Positions 1 through 8,889 of a DNA stretch of 64,000 nt are shown piece after piece. The stretch is from Rhodobacteraceae bacterium DSL-40 (lineage in GTDB: Bacteria > Pseudomonadota > Alphaproteobacteria > Rhodobacterales > Rhodobacteraceae): positions 1-64,000 of the forward strand of contig QKPN01000022.1 in NCBI GenBank assembly GCA_003258405.1, read 5' to 3'. The notes beneath the pieces are model-generated. The model was not told where the DNA came from. It saw nothing but the letters and a program-made list of their open reading frames with translations, and did not search any database. The first letter of the stretch is position 1, and every line of letters starts with the position of its first letter. A program made the translations under genes and the position numbers.

Positions 1-1
1 C

Positions 2-580
2 GCTCAACTCTTTTCCGGGTGGGCTCTCAGGGGCACCCTTCGGGCAACTCAAGATACGGTGCAGGTGACACGCGAAATCGGCCAAAAACAGGTCAGAGCA
101 TACCTGAGCATTCAATCATTCGAGATAAAAGTCGCGTTTAAAATAAATCTATTGGGCAAGATAACCATCAAGAATACAGGTGCCAGCGTTGCACAGAATG
201 TACGCATTTCCTTGCACGTTTGGCTGCCGAAAGTGCAGTCCCCCGACTTGGATGCGTGGGTTTGGATAGAGTTTCCCGATATTCAGAGCGGAGAAACAAC
301 CGAGGGGAGCGATTACCATCATCCAATAATAAACATGCTTCATATTAAGGACGAAAACCCAGCCACTGGCACATACGTGGCTTTTATTGATACATGTATA
401 TTCTATGAAGATGTATTTGGAACAAAATGTACACGTTTTTATGAGTTTCTTCTTCAAAAACCATACACCAACGACCTCACAAATTTTTCAAGTATTTTAA
501 GAATTCATGAGAACAAAAATCGTAGGAATAGCGAGATTGAGAACCATAAAATTAAATACATAGATAAATACGGTGAGTAA
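2..580 (+). CDS. Hypothetical protein, partial (cut by left edge)
   Basis: The reading frame is open from base 2, so the true start lies outside the window; a GTG at 59 is only an internal candidate. The first visible residues (AQLFSGWALRGTLRATQ) look like the end of a membrane segment followed by a helical linker, and the segment EIGQKQVRAYLSI resembles proteins with a short N-terminal anchor and an extracytoplasmic domain, often found in accessory regions. No catalytic motif is visible. The gene and the 70 bases after it are far more AT-rich than everything to the right, which suggests horizontal origin. Function unknown. Confidence 0.55.
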   Translation, partial: AQLFSGWALRGTLRATQDTVQVTREIGQKQVRAYLSIQSFEIKVAFKINLLGKITIKNTGASVAQNVRISLHVWLPKVQSPDLDAWVWIEFPDIQSGETTEGSDYHHPIINMLHIKDENPATGTYVAFIDTCIFYEDVFGTKCTRFYEFLLQKPYTNDLTNFSSILRIHENKNRRNSEIENHKIKYIDKYGE

Positions 581-676
581 AATTAGCAATAATCAAGGAT
601 TCTGCCAACAAAAATTAAGACAGACCATTGTTCCAACGTGAAACTTGGAGCAGGCAGCGAAACCCACAGGCAAAGC

Positions 677-1249
677 CTACGCCCCGGCCGCTTCCTTCCG
701 TGTGCGGGCGAGGATTTCCCTGATGAAGGCGCCTTTGGCGCGGGCGTAGGCGGCGCGGTCCGTCGTGTGGGTCCGGGCGGCCTCGCGTTTCAGGGCGGCG
801 TAGGCGGCGGCATCCTCCGGGTGGCTGCGGAGGTGATCGCGGAAGGTCACGCGGTCCCAGTAGGGCGAGCCGGGCGGGGTCATGTGGATGTGATGCGTGC
901 GCTTGCCCGTGGCATCGCGGCGGATGAACCAGGCATAGGCGATGTCGGGATCGCCGGGCGAGGTGGGGCGCCAGAAGAATTCGTAGCCGTCGCGGGCGAG
1001 GCGCGGCGCGATGCGGCTGCGCACGGTTTCGAGGTCGGGCACCTCGACCATGAGATCGACAATGGGCTTGGCGGCGAGGCCGGGGACGGCTGTGCTGCCG
1101 ATGTGTTCGATCCGGCCGATGAGACCGTCGAGGCTGGCGCGGAGCCGCGCGGCCTCTTCCTCGAAGCGGCGCGGCCAGGCCGGGTCGTAGTCGGCGATCT
1201 CGATCTTCTCGGCGCGCGCCCGCCGCACGAAGGCTGGCAGCCGGACCAT
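677..1249 (-). CDS. GrpB family protein (UPF0157)
   Basis: 190 residues, the usual length of the GrpB/UPF0157 family, a nucleotidyltransferase-like fold often found as a standalone protein or fused to CoaE. The characteristic block IEHIGSTAVPGLAAKPIVD is near residues 45-65 and carries the conserved GST and Lys-Pro-Ile-Asp residues. No reaction is established for most members. It starts 22 bases after the scpB stop on the same strand and is probably the last gene of that operon. In related genomes I would expect tatABC here, so it may be a replacement or insertion. The ATG at 1249 is used because it is the first in frame and lies just before the conserved domain. Confidence 0.85.
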   Translation of the reverse strand: MVRLPAFVRRARAEKIEIADYDPAWPRRFEEEAARLRASLDGLIGRIEHIGSTAVPGLAAKPIVDLMVEVPDLETVRSRIAPRLARDGYEFFWRPTSPGDPDIAYAWFIRRDATGKRTHHIHMTPPGSPYWDRVTFRDHLRSHPEDAAAYAALKREAARTHTTDRAAYARAKGAFIREILARTRKEAAGA

Positions 1250-1271
1250 GGAGGGATCCGCTCCCCAGCCG

Positions 1272-1937
1272 TCAGGAGAACATGTCGGGGGCGTCGGGCT
1301 CGGGCCCGGCGTCGTCCTCGTCGTCCTCCGATGCCCGCTCGCCCGCGACCGGCGAGAGGCCCGGGCGGTTGTCGAGCATGCCCGCGGCCTTGAGCTCGGC
1401 GATGCCGGGGAGGTCCTTTTCCGAGGCGAGGCCGAAATGGTCGAGGAACTCCTGCGTCACCACGAGGGTAACGGGGCGGCCCGGGCTCATGCGCCGGCGG
1501 CCGAACTTCACCCAGCCGAGGTCGATCAGCAGGTCCACCGTGCCCGAGGAGACCGAGACGCCGCGGATCTCCTCGATCTCGGCGCGGGTGACGGGCTGGT
1601 GATAGGCGATGATCGCCAGCGTCTCGATGGCGGCCCGGCTGAGCTTGCGGGTCTCGGTGACCTCGCGGCTCATCAGGAAGCCGAGATCGGCCGCGGTGCG
1701 GAAGGCCCAGCCCTCGCCGACGCGCACAAGCTGGACGCCGCGGGCGGCATAGGCATCGCGGAGCGCGAGCAGGGCCTCGGTGACGTCGCAGCCCTCCGGC
1801 AGGCGCTCGGCGATCTGGCGGCTCGTCATCGGCCCGGAGGAGGCGAAGAGCACGGCCTCGACCATGCGCTGCTGCTCGAGGGGTGCGGGCACGCTGAAGG
1901 CGGCCGCGGAGTAGAAATCATGGGTGGTTTCGTTCAC
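1272..1937 (-). CDS. scpB: Segregation and condensation protein B
   Basis: 221 residues. ScpB is the winged-helix kleisin-associated subunit of the SMC-ScpAB condensin complex that organises and segregates the chromosome. The family core is clear: LEQQRMVEAVLFAS, then AIETLAIIAYHQPVTRAEIE and the RGVSVSSGTVDLL block. The frame is open further upstream, but the GTG at 1937 is chosen because it overlaps the scpA stop (GTGA) and gives a normal N-terminus; the longer frame runs through scpA coding sequence and is low-complexity. The C-terminal tail is acidic (EDDEDDAGPE). It is translationally coupled to scpA. Confidence 0.93.
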   Translation of the reverse strand: MNETTHDFYSAAAFSVPAPLEQQRMVEAVLFASSGPMTSRQIAERLPEGCDVTEALLALRDAYAARGVQLVRVGEGWAFRTAADLGFLMSREVTETRKLSRAAIETLAIIAYHQPVTRAEIEEIRGVSVSSGTVDLLIDLGWVKFGRRRMSPGRPVTLVVTQEFLDHFGLASEKDLPGIAELKAAGMLDNRPGLSPVAGERASEDDEDDAGPEPDAPDMFS

Positions 1938-2728
1938 TGCTCGTCTTCCTTCTTCACTCTTGGACGCAGCAGGATCGGCTGGAAGGTACCGTCCTGGCGG
2001 ATATCGAGGCGTCCGGCCTTCACAAGTTCGAGGGCGGCGGCAAAGCTTGCCGCGGTGGCGGAGCGGCGCTTCTTCGGATCGCGGCGCCATTCCTCCGGAA
2101 GCCAGGCGGAGAGGTGGAGCCAGTCCATCGAGGTGCCGAGCAGGCCGCGCATGCGTTCGAGCGCCTGCTCCATGGTGTAGACCGGGCCGCGTTGCAGGTG
2201 CAGCGGCTGGAAATCGGCGCGGGTCTTGATGCGGGAATAGGCCCGCAGCAGCTCCATCAACCCGGCCTGGTGCTCGACGCGGGCGGCGCGGGTGACGGAT
2301 TCGGGCGCGCCGCGCGGGAAGAAGTCGCGGCCGAGCTGGTCGCGGGCCATGAGGCGGGCAGCGGCATCGCGCATCGCCTCGAGCCGCTCGAGCTGGAAGG
2401 CGAGATGGGCGGCGAGATCCTCTCCCGACGGGCCCTCCTCCTCCGGGTCGGGCGGCAGCAGCAGGCGCGATTTGAGGAACGCGAGCCAGGCGGCCATGAC
2501 GAGGTAATCGGCCGCGAGCTCGATCCGCAGGCGCTTTGCCTCCTCGACGAAGCCGAGATACTGCTCGGCGAGGTGCAGGATCGAGACGCGGCGGAGATCC
2601 ACCTTCTGGCTGCGGGCGAGCGTCAGCAGCAGGTCGAGCGGGCCTTCGAAGCCGTCGACATCGACGACGAGGGCCTCGGCCGCCAGGCGGGCCTCGGTCT
2701 CGGCGCTGTCGAAGAAATCGTCAGGCAC
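1934..2728 (-). CDS. scpA: Segregation and condensation protein A
   Basis: 264 residues. ScpA is the kleisin that bridges the SMC heads and binds ScpB. The signature FEGPLDLLLTLARSQKVDL lies near residues 28-46, followed by AADYLVMAAWLAFLKSRLL; the C-terminal winged helix is at about 190-255. The GTG at 2728 is selected: it overlaps the nagZ stop by 8 bases and precedes the conserved core by a normal distance, while the longer frame adds a Pro/Arg-rich stretch that is the shadow of nagZ. Gene order nagZ-scpA-scpB is usual in Rhodobacterales. Confidence 0.93.
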   Translation of the reverse strand: MPDDFFDSAETEARLAAEALVVDVDGFEGPLDLLLTLARSQKVDLRRVSILHLAEQYLGFVEEAKRLRIELAADYLVMAAWLAFLKSRLLLPPDPEEEGPSGEDLAAHLAFQLERLEAMRDAAARLMARDQLGRDFFPRGAPESVTRAARVEHQAGLMELLRAYSRIKTRADFQPLHLQRGPVYTMEQALERMRGLLGTSMDWLHLSAWLPEEWRRDPKKRRSATAASFAAALELVKAGRLDIRQDGTFQPILLRPRVKKEDEQ

Positions 2729-3734
2729 GGACCCTCCCCTGCCCCAGTTCGGCATATTCGGCGGCGATGCCCGCGACATCGGCGTCGCTGGCGGCCGCAC
2801 GGAGGGCAAGCGCGGCCTCGGCGCGGGCGCGCGCCGCCGCTTCGAGGCGGGGGGCTGCGGCGGCAACCGCGGCCATCTCGGCCGGATCGCCGTTGCAGTG
2901 GAGGATCATGTCGCAGCCCGCGGCAATGGCGGCGGTGACGCGGGTCTCGAACGGGCCGCTCAGCGCGTGCATCGAGAGATCGTCGGTCATCAGCAGGCCG
3001 CCGAAGCCGATCTCCTCGCGCAGCACGCGGTTCACCCGCGCCGAGAGGGTGGCGGGCGCGTCCGGGTCGAGCGCGGGATAGACGACATGGGCGGTCATCG
3101 CCATCGGCAGGTCCGCGAGCGCATGGAACGGGGCGAAATCGGTCGCGGCCAGCGCCGTGTGGCAGGCCTCCACCACCGGAAGAGCCGCGTGGCTGTCGAG
3201 ATCGGCGCGGCCCTGGCCCGGCATGTGCTTCATGATCGGGAGCACGCCACCGGCGAGCAGGCCTTCGGCGACGGCGCGGCCGATGGCGGCGACCTCGGCC
3301 GGGTCGGCGCCGTAGCAGCGGTTGCGGAGGATCGGGTGGGTGCCGGGGCTCACCACGTCGAGGACGGGGGCACAGTTCACGTCGATGCCGGCGGCGCGCA
3401 GCTCAGCGGCGATCAGCCGGTAGCGGAGATACATGGCGCGGGCGCGCAGGGCGCGGTCGGGGAGGCGTTCGCATTCCTCGAGCGCGGGCACCCACTCGCG
3501 CCACTGGGGGCCGCGCATCCGGGCGACGCGGCCGCCCTCCTGGTCGATGAGGACGGGCGCGTCGCGGCCGGTGGTCTCGCGAAGCTCGGATGTGAGCGCC
3601 CGGAGCTGGGCCGGGCTCTCGATGTTGCGCGCGAAGAGGATGAACCCCCAGGGGTCGGCCTCCCGGAAGAAGTCGCGCTCGGCGGCCGTCAGGCGTGTGC
3701 CCCGGCAGCCGAAGATGACCGCCCGCGCGCCCAC
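2721..3734 (-). CDS. nagZ: Beta-N-acetylhexosaminidase, peptidoglycan recycling
   Basis: 337 residues, glycoside hydrolase family 3. NagZ removes N-acetylglucosamine from cytoplasmic anhydromuropeptides during cell-wall recycling. Visible are IDQEGGRVARMR, the loop KHMPGQGRADLDSH with the catalytic Asp-His pair, and MTDDLSMHAL with the nucleophile Asp. The usual KHxPGHG has Gln in place of the last His. The GTG at 3734 touches the stop of the SPOR gene (TAGTG) and begins VGARAVIFG; the longer frame is a shadow of the SPOR coding region. It belongs to the argS-SPOR-nagZ-scpA-scpB run. Confidence 0.92.
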   Translation of the reverse strand: MGARAVIFGCRGTRLTAAERDFFREADPWGFILFARNIESPAQLRALTSELRETTGRDAPVLIDQEGGRVARMRGPQWREWVPALEECERLPDRALRARAMYLRYRLIAAELRAAGIDVNCAPVLDVVSPGTHPILRNRCYGADPAEVAAIGRAVAEGLLAGGVLPIMKHMPGQGRADLDSHAALPVVEACHTALAATDFAPFHALADLPMAMTAHVVYPALDPDAPATLSARVNRVLREEIGFGGLLMTDDLSMHALSGPFETRVTAAIAAGCDMILHCNGDPAEMAAVAAAAPRLEAAARARAEAALALRAAASDADVAGIAAEYAELGQGRVRA

Positions 3735-4744
3735 TACTGCAACGTCACCGGAATGCAGGCGATGCCGCGCGCGCGGAGCGCCTCGCAGAGCTGGCGGGTC
3801 TGGTCGGTGTTCTGGAAGCCCGCGACGCGAAGCCGGTAGAACACGCGCGCGTTGTTGGTGGCGCGCTCGACATAGAGGCTCTTGGAACTCAGCAGGTCGC
3901 TGTTGGCGGCGACGAGCTGGCGCCATGCCTGCCGGGTGATCGCCTCGCTGTCATAGGCACCGAGCTGGACGAGACGGGTACCGGCGGACACCCGGGAGAC
4001 CTCCCGCGCCTCGGCGGCGGCCGGAGCGGCGGCGGGCGCCGGCGTGCGCGCGGCGGCCTGCTGCACCATCTCGGTGCGGGTGGCGGGCTTCGGCGTGCTG
4101 GGGGCGGCGGCGGCCTTCTGCGGCGCGGCGCGGAGCTTCGGGAGGTTGTGCGGCCGGTTGAGCGGCCGCGAGGAGGTCGCGACGGCGGTTTCGGTCGCGT
4201 CCGCAGCCTCGGCCTCGGCGAGCTTCTCGGCCTCGGCGGCAAGCTCGGCGATGCGGTTGGGCGGAACGAGCGCCGCGCCCCCCATGTCGGGAGCGGGCGC
4301 GATCAGCGCCTCGGCGGTGGCCTCGTTCGGGAGCGGCGCATCGACGCCTTCGGTGCCCGGCGGGATGTCGGGCGGCGGCGTGAGGGCGAGCTCGTCCTGC
4401 GGCGCGTCCTCGTCGGCGAGGGCGGGGGCCTGGGCGAGCGCAACGGGCTTGCGCGGCGCGGGCGCGGCGCCGCCCTCGAGCACGCGGTTGATCTCGTTGC
4501 CCTGATGTGCGGCCTGATAGCCGCCGGGATCGGCAGGCTCGACGCCGGTCGGACCCTGCATCGCCCGGATGATCGGCACCTCGCTCGCATCCCGGGTGCC
4601 GAGCCGATAGGCCCAGATCCCCATGCCGCCGACAAGCGCCACGAACACCACCGCGCTCGCGACCCGTCGCACCGTCTGAGGGATCATTCGATTCGAGTCA
4701 GCATCCCCTAGGGACGCGTAGTCATCGCTGTACGCTTCGTGCAT
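3734..4744 (-). CDS. SPOR domain-containing membrane protein
   Basis: 336 residues. A single transmembrane segment lies at about residues 28-46, after a short cytoplasmic N-terminus. It is followed by a long low-complexity Ala/Pro linker and a C-terminal SPOR domain at about 255-336 (RLVQLGAYDSEAITRQAW ... FYRLRVAGF). SPOR domains bind denuded glycan strands at the division site, so this is a bitopic inner-membrane protein with a periplasmic peptidoglycan-binding end. It lies between argS and nagZ on the same strand, with 74 bases to argS and a 1-base overlap with nagZ. The exact division role is not known from sequence. Confidence 0.9.
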   Translation of the reverse strand: MHEAYSDDYASLGDADSNRMIPQTVRRVASAVVFVALVGGMGIWAYRLGTRDASEVPIIRAMQGPTGVEPADPGGYQAAHQGNEINRVLEGGAAPAPRKPVALAQAPALADEDAPQDELALTPPPDIPPGTEGVDAPLPNEATAEALIAPAPDMGGAALVPPNRIAELAAEAEKLAEAEAADATETAVATSSRPLNRPHNLPKLRAAPQKAAAAPSTPKPATRTEMVQQAAARTPAPAAAPAAAEAREVSRVSAGTRLVQLGAYDSEAITRQAWRQLVAANSDLLSSKSLYVERATNNARVFYRLRVAGFQNTDQTRQLCEALRARGIACIPVTLQ

Positions 4745-4762
4745 GGGGCTCTTGCCTGTTTT

Positions 4763-4780
4763 GACACACCATATCGTGTG
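4763..4780. other. Intergenic inverted repeat between argS and the SPOR gene
   Basis: ACACAC - CATATC - GTGTGT, a 6-bp perfect stem with a 6-base loop in the 74-base gap between argS and the SPOR gene. There is no T tract, so it is more likely an RNA processing or stability element than a terminator. Confidence 0.3.
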
Positions 4781-4818
4781 TGTGCCTCTGCTCCAACCCC
4801 AAAATGGCTACGAATGTC

Positions 4819-6564
4819 TTAACGCATTTCCTCCATCGGGGTAACACCCAAGATACCAAGCCCCGCGGATATGACAACCGCCGTCGCGCGCACCAGTGCA
4901 AGACGGGCCCGCGTGACCTCCGGCGCGTCCTCGCGGATGAAGCGCAGGTTGCCGTCGAGCTTGCCCTGATGCTGGAGCGCGTGGAACTCCGAGGCGAGAT
5001 CGTAGAGGTAGAAGGCGATGCGATGCGGCTCGTGGCTGGCGGCGGCCACCTCGACCTGGCGCGGCCATTCCGCGAGCTTCTGCATGAGCCGTTTCTCGCC
5101 CGGCGCACCCAGCGGTGCGAGATCGACGGCGGCCAGCTCGGCATCGGAGAGCGTGAAGCCCGCCTCCGCCGCACGGCCCGCGATCGAGAAGGCGCGGGCA
5201 TGGGCATACTGGACGTAGAAGACCGGGTTGTCCTTCGACTGCTCCAGCACCTTGTCGAAATCGAAATCGAGCGGCGCGTCGTTCTTGCGGGTGAGCATCA
5301 CGAAGCGGGTGACGTCCGGCCCGACCTGCTCGACCACGTCGCGCAGGGTGACGAACGTGCCGGCGCGCTTGCTCATCTTGAAGGGCTCGCCGCCCTTCCA
5401 GAGCTTCACGAGCTGGCAGAGCTTGATGTCGAGCGGCACGCGGTTTTCCGACAGTGCCGCCACCGCCGCCTTCATCCGCTTCACATAGCCACCGTGATCG
5501 GCGCCGAGCACGTCGATCAGCATGTCGAAGCCGCGGCTCACCTTGTCGTAGTGATAGGCGATGTCGGGCGCGAAATAGGTCCAGCTGCCGTCGGACTTCT
5601 TGAGCGGCCGGTCGACATCATCGCCATAGGCGGTGGAGCGGAAGAGCGTCTGGGGCCTGGGCTCCCAGTCCTCGGGCGTCTTGCCCTTCGGCGGCTCGAG
5701 CACGCCGGTGTAGACGAGATCGCGGGCCTCGAGCGCGCCCAGCGCCTCCTCGATCCGGCCGGAGCCGTAGAGCGCCTTTTCGGAGAAGAAATGATCCATC
5801 TTCACGCCGAGGAAGGCGAGATCGTCGCGGATCATCTCCATCATCATGCCGGTGGCGAAGCTGCGCACGTCGGCGAGCCAGACCTCTTCGGGCTGGTCGA
5901 TCAGGCTGGTGCCGTATTTCGCCTTGAGCGCCTCGCCCACCGGGATCAGGTAATCGCCGGGATAGAGGCCCTCGGCGATCTTGGGCTCGAGCCCGTTCGC
6001 CTCGCGATACCGCTCGTAGGCCGAACGGGCGAGCACGTCGACCTGCGCGCCGCCGTCGTTGATGTAGTATTCCCGGGTGACGTCATGGCCTGCGAAGGCG
6101 AGCAGGCCCGCAAGCGCATCGCCGAAGACCGCGCCGCGGGTATGGCCGACATGCATCGGGCCGGTCGGGTTCGCGGAGACGAACTCGACATTCACCCGCG
6201 TGCCCGCCCCCATGGAGGAGCGGCCGAAGTCGCGGCCTGCGGCCAGCACGGCGGGGATCACCCCGAACCAGCGGGCGGGAGCGAGGCGGATGTTGAGAAA
6301 GCCGGGCCCCGCAACCTCGGTGGTGGCGATGTCCGGCGCCTCGACGAGGATCTCGGCCAGCCGTTCGGCAATGTCGCGCGGCTTCTGCCGCGCGGGCCGC
6401 GCCAGCACCATCGCGGCATTCGTCGCCATTTCGCCATGCGCCGCATCGCGCGGCGGCTCGACCGTCACGGCACCCAAATCCAGGCCCTCGGGCAATGCGC
6501 CCTCGGCCACCATCCGTCCGATCCCCTCGAGGACCAGAGCCTTTACATCCGCGAAAAGATCCAT
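4819..6564 (-). CDS. argS: Arginine-tRNA ligase
   Basis: 581 residues, the normal length of a bacterial ArgRS. It charges tRNA-Arg in the cytoplasm. The class I signatures are present: [13 protein letters not shown] (HIGH variant HVGH) near residue 120 and [13 protein letters not shown] (KMSKS equivalent). The C-terminal anticodon-binding domain ends [11 protein letters not shown]. The ATG at 6564 begins [11 protein letters not shown]. An open frame continues about 250 codons upstream but is Arg/Ala-rich and shows no homology, so it is rejected. It heads the argS-SPOR-nagZ-scpA-scpB run. In related genomes dgt precedes it directly, but here dgt is about 38.8 kb away on the same strand. Confidence 0.96.
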   Translation of the reverse strand: MDLFADVKALVLEGIGRMVAEGALPEGLDLGAVTVEPPRDAAHGEMATNAAMVLARPARQKPRDIAERLAEILVEAPDIATTEVAGPGFLNIRLAPARWFGVIPAVLAAGRDFGRSSMGAGTRVNVEFVSANPTGPMHVGHTRGAVFGDALAGLLAFAGHDVTREYYINDGGAQVDVLARSAYERYREANGLEPKIAEGLYPGDYLIPVGEALKAKYGTSLIDQPEEVWLADVRSFATGMMMEMIRDDLAFLGVKMDHFFSEKALYGSGRIEEALGALEARDLVYTGVLEPPKGKTPEDWEPRPQTLFRSTAYGDDVDRPLKKSDGSWTYFAPDIAYHYDKVSRGFDMLIDVLGADHGGYVKRMKAAVAALSENRVPLDIKLCQLVKLWKGGEPFKMSKRAGTFVTLRDVVEQVGPDVTRFVMLTRKNDAPLDFDFDKVLEQSKDNPVFYVQYAHARAFSIAGRAAEAGFTLSDAELAAVDLAPLGAPGEKRLMQKLAEWPRQVEVAAASHEPHRIAFYLYDLASEFHALQHQGKLDGNLRFIREDAPEVTRARLALVRATAVVISAGLGILGVTPMEEMR

Positions 6565-7135
6565 CGCGCCCAATCTCCGTCCGTTCGGGCCCGGACCTAA
6601 CACAGCCTCCCGCGGCCCTCCATGCCCAATCCGCACCCTTTTGCCGGCGCTCCGGCCGGAACCGGCGGCAAGGGCGCGGCAGAGGACAGGACGGTCGCGC
6701 GCCGCGGCGCTCAGCCCTTCTCGCGCGCCGTGTTCGGAGGCGCCGCGCGGCGCCAGCGCGCCGAGGCCCGGCGCCGGGACCAGCGAGGCGATCACCACCC
6801 TGGCGAGCGGCATCATGGTGGTCCGGTTCACCCCGGCCATGATGTCGGGAAGCGCGCGCGGGATCCTGAAAGACCGTGCAGACGCACCGGCCCGCAATCG
6901 TTCACGATGGGCACACCCCTGCCGCGCGGCCCGTGACAGCAAGCTTCCGCGTGGGAATTCCGCAGTTTCAAGGACATGCGCGATCTTCCTGCGCCGACAT
7001 CTCAACCCGAATTCGCGCCACGAGGGATCTGCCGCCGCGCAAGCCCCCTTCCGCATCGGGCGGACAATGCTTAAATCGGCGCAGGCCCCGGCGCTGCGGC
7101 CGGGGGCGGACTGCAGATAGAGACGCGGCAGAGAC
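6565..7135. other. 571-base non-coding gap between divergent argS and the lipoprotein gene
   Basis: High-GC sequence with several long open frames on both strands, but all give Arg/Pro/Ala-rich translations without family motifs. I see no RNA gene and no convincing promoter here. It should hold the promoters of argS (minus) and of the lipoprotein gene (plus). Its size and its position at the place where dgt would be expected make it a candidate rearrangement junction. Confidence 0.5.
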
Positions 7136-7561
7136 ATGGCGCAAGGCAGGCACTCCCGGGCGATCCTGACGCTGCCGCTTCTGGCAGCGCTGTCCGGCTG
7201 CGCGGCGCTTTCCGCCTCCGCGCCCGAGCCGGACGCGGGCGCCCATGTGGCACTCGCCTTCGAGGACAAGCCGCGCCCCGACGTGCTCTCGCGGAGCGGC
7301 CCGGCGATCCGCGGCAAGGAGACCGAGGCCGCCGGGCTCTGGGGCGTGGTGTCGCGTCTGCCGCATCCCGAGCGCGCGCTGGTGGAGAATGCCGCAACGG
7401 GGGCGAGCGTCGTCGTCGCCCTCTATGCCGGCACGCCGGGGGCGCGCGGCGCGGCGATCCGGCTCTCGCCCGAGGCCGCCGACCGGCTGGGCCTCCTCGA
7501 TGCGCCCGTCGAGGTGCGGATCACCGCGCTCCGGCGCGAGGCGGAGATCCTCGCGAAATAG
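7136..7561 (+). CDS. Putative lipoprotein with RlpA-like barrel remnant
   Basis: 141 residues. The N-terminus has a signal peptide ending in a lipobox (LSGC near residues 18-21), so a lipidated envelope protein is expected. The C-terminal half ([19 protein letters not shown] ... [20 protein letters not shown]) matches in spacing the end of the RlpA double-psi barrel (VxxLxTGRSVVVRVxDRGP ... IIDLSxxAAxxLG). The DRGP motif is degenerate, so lytic activity should not be assumed. It lies upstream of dacA in the same direction, fitting a cell-wall role. Function beyond that is inference. Confidence 0.7.
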   Translation: MAQGRHSRAILTLPLLAALSGCAALSASAPEPDAGAHVALAFEDKPRPDVLSRSGPAIRGKETEAAGLWGVVSRLPHPERALVENAATGASVVVALYAGTPGARGAAIRLSPEAADRLGLLDAPVEVRITALRREAEILAK

Positions 7562-7664
7562 CGAGCGTCCTCACATGGGTGGGCAACGCGCGCGTGTCAG
7601 AACCACGGCCGTAGGCGCAGGGCCACAGTGCGGCCCTTTCGGCACACCTGCGGGGACGATCGTT

Positions 7665-7693
7665 TTGACACCCGCGCGGGCTTGGACTAACGC
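7665..7693 (+). promoter_or_regulatory. Candidate promoter of dacA
   Basis: TTGACA at 7665-7670, a 17-base spacer, then TAACGC at 7688-7693. The -35 box is perfect and the -10 weak, which is common in alphaproteobacteria. It lies 40 bases before the dacA start. Confidence 0.45.
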
Positions 7694-7732
7694 TTGAGGC
7701 GATCGGGGGGCGGAAAATGGCGGAGATTGACG

Positions 7733-8884
7733 ATGTCCTTTAGACCCATCCTCGCCGGTCTGGCGCTCTCGGCGCTGCTTGTGCCGCTCGACGCGGCCGC
7801 CTTCGAGACCAAGGCGGTTTCGGCGATCGTGGTGGATCAGGCGACGGGCATGGTCCTGTTCGAGAAGAATGCCGAAGTGCCGCGGCCGACGGCTTCCATG
7901 TCAAAGCTCATGACGCTCTACATGCTCTTCGAGGCGATCCGCGACGGGCGCGTGACGCCCGAGACCGAGTTCCGGGTGAGCGCCAAGGCCCAGGCGATGG
8001 GCGGCTCGCGCATGTTCGTCGAGGCGGGCACCGTGGTGCCGGTCGAGGCGCTGATCCAGGGCATCATCGTGCAGTCCGGCAACGATGCCTGCGTCGTCGT
8101 CGCCGAGAACCTCGCGGGCACCGAGGCCGAGTTTGCCCGCCAGATGACGGCCCGGGCCAAGGAAATCGGCCTCGAGCACACCACGCTCAAGAACGCCTCC
8201 GGCTGGCCCGAGCCCGGCCACGAGATGAGCGCCGAGGATCTCGAGCGCCTCGCCAACCGCATCATCACCGAGTTCCCGCAGTTCTACGCCTATTTCCACG
8301 AGACCGAGTTCACCTGGAACGGCATCACCCAGCAGAACCGCAACCCGCTCCTGACGCTCGGGATCGGCGCCGACGGGCTCAAGACCGGCCATACCGAGGA
8401 GGCGGGCTACGGGCTCGTGGGCTCGGCGGTGCAGAACGACCAGCGGATCATCTTCGTCCTCACCGGCCTCGCCAATGCCCGCGAGCGGGCGGCCGAGAGC
8501 GAGGCGGTGGTGAACTGGGCCTACAACGCCTTCGACACGGTGAAATTCCTCGACAAGGGCGCGCAGGCGGCCGAGGCGAAGGTCTGGCTGGGCGAGGCGC
8601 CCACCGTGCCGCTCGTCGCGCCCGAGACGATCCAGATCTTCGTGCCGCGCACCGAGCGCAGCAAGATGACCGCCCGCGTGGTCTACGACAGCCCGGTCGA
8701 GGCGCCGATCGCCGCAGGCCAGCCGATCGGCGCGCTCTTCGTCGACATTCCCGGCCATGACCAGATGCGCTTCGATCTCGTCGCGGGCCGGGACGTGCCG
8801 CGCGGCGGGCTCATGACGCGCATCGGCGCGGCGGCGATGATCGCCCGCGACCGCGTCGTCGGCCTCCTGCCCGGACACGACTGA
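7733..8884 (+). CDS. dacA: D-alanyl-D-alanine carboxypeptidase (low-mass PBP)
   Basis: 383 residues from the ATG at 7733. A serine DD-peptidase of family S11 that trims the terminal D-Ala of peptidoglycan pentapeptides in the periplasm. A signal peptide (about residues 1-23) is followed by the three penicillin-binding motifs: SMSK (Ser55, Lys58), SGN (115-117) and KTG (217-219). The C-terminal beta domain and an amphipathic end (MIARDRVVGLL) fit the PBP5 class. The frame is open 13 codons further upstream but that start would spoil the signal peptide. It is followed after 5 bases by tmk, probably co-transcribed. Confidence 0.93.
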   Translation: MSFRPILAGLALSALLVPLDAAAFETKAVSAIVVDQATGMVLFEKNAEVPRPTASMSKLMTLYMLFEAIRDGRVTPETEFRVSAKAQAMGGSRMFVEAGTVVPVEALIQGIIVQSGNDACVVVAENLAGTEAEFARQMTARAKEIGLEHTTLKNASGWPEPGHEMSAEDLERLANRIITEFPQFYAYFHETEFTWNGITQQNRNPLLTLGIGADGLKTGHTEEAGYGLVGSAVQNDQRIIFVLTGLANARERAAESEAVVNWAYNAFDTVKFLDKGAQAAEAKVWLGEAPTVPLVAPETIQIFVPRTERSKMTARVVYDSPVEAPIAAGQPIGALFVDIPGHDQMRFDLVAGRDVPRGGLMTRIGAAAMIARDRVVGLLPGHD

Positions 8885-8889
8885 GGCAC

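Noticed and set aside
149-457. Minus-strand frame inside the AT-rich left gene
   Set aside because: Cys/Tyr-rich, no ribosome site, fully inside a better plus-strand frame.
59-580. GTG at 59 as the true start of the left-edge gene
   Set aside because: The frame is open to base 2 and the upstream residues continue a plausible membrane-linker sequence.
4780-6600. Plus-strand open frame of 606 codons
   Set aside because: It is the complement of argS with no motif of its own.
6565-7317. N-terminal extension of the argS frame
   Set aside because: No homology, Arg/Ala-rich, and the normal ArgRS start lies at 6564.
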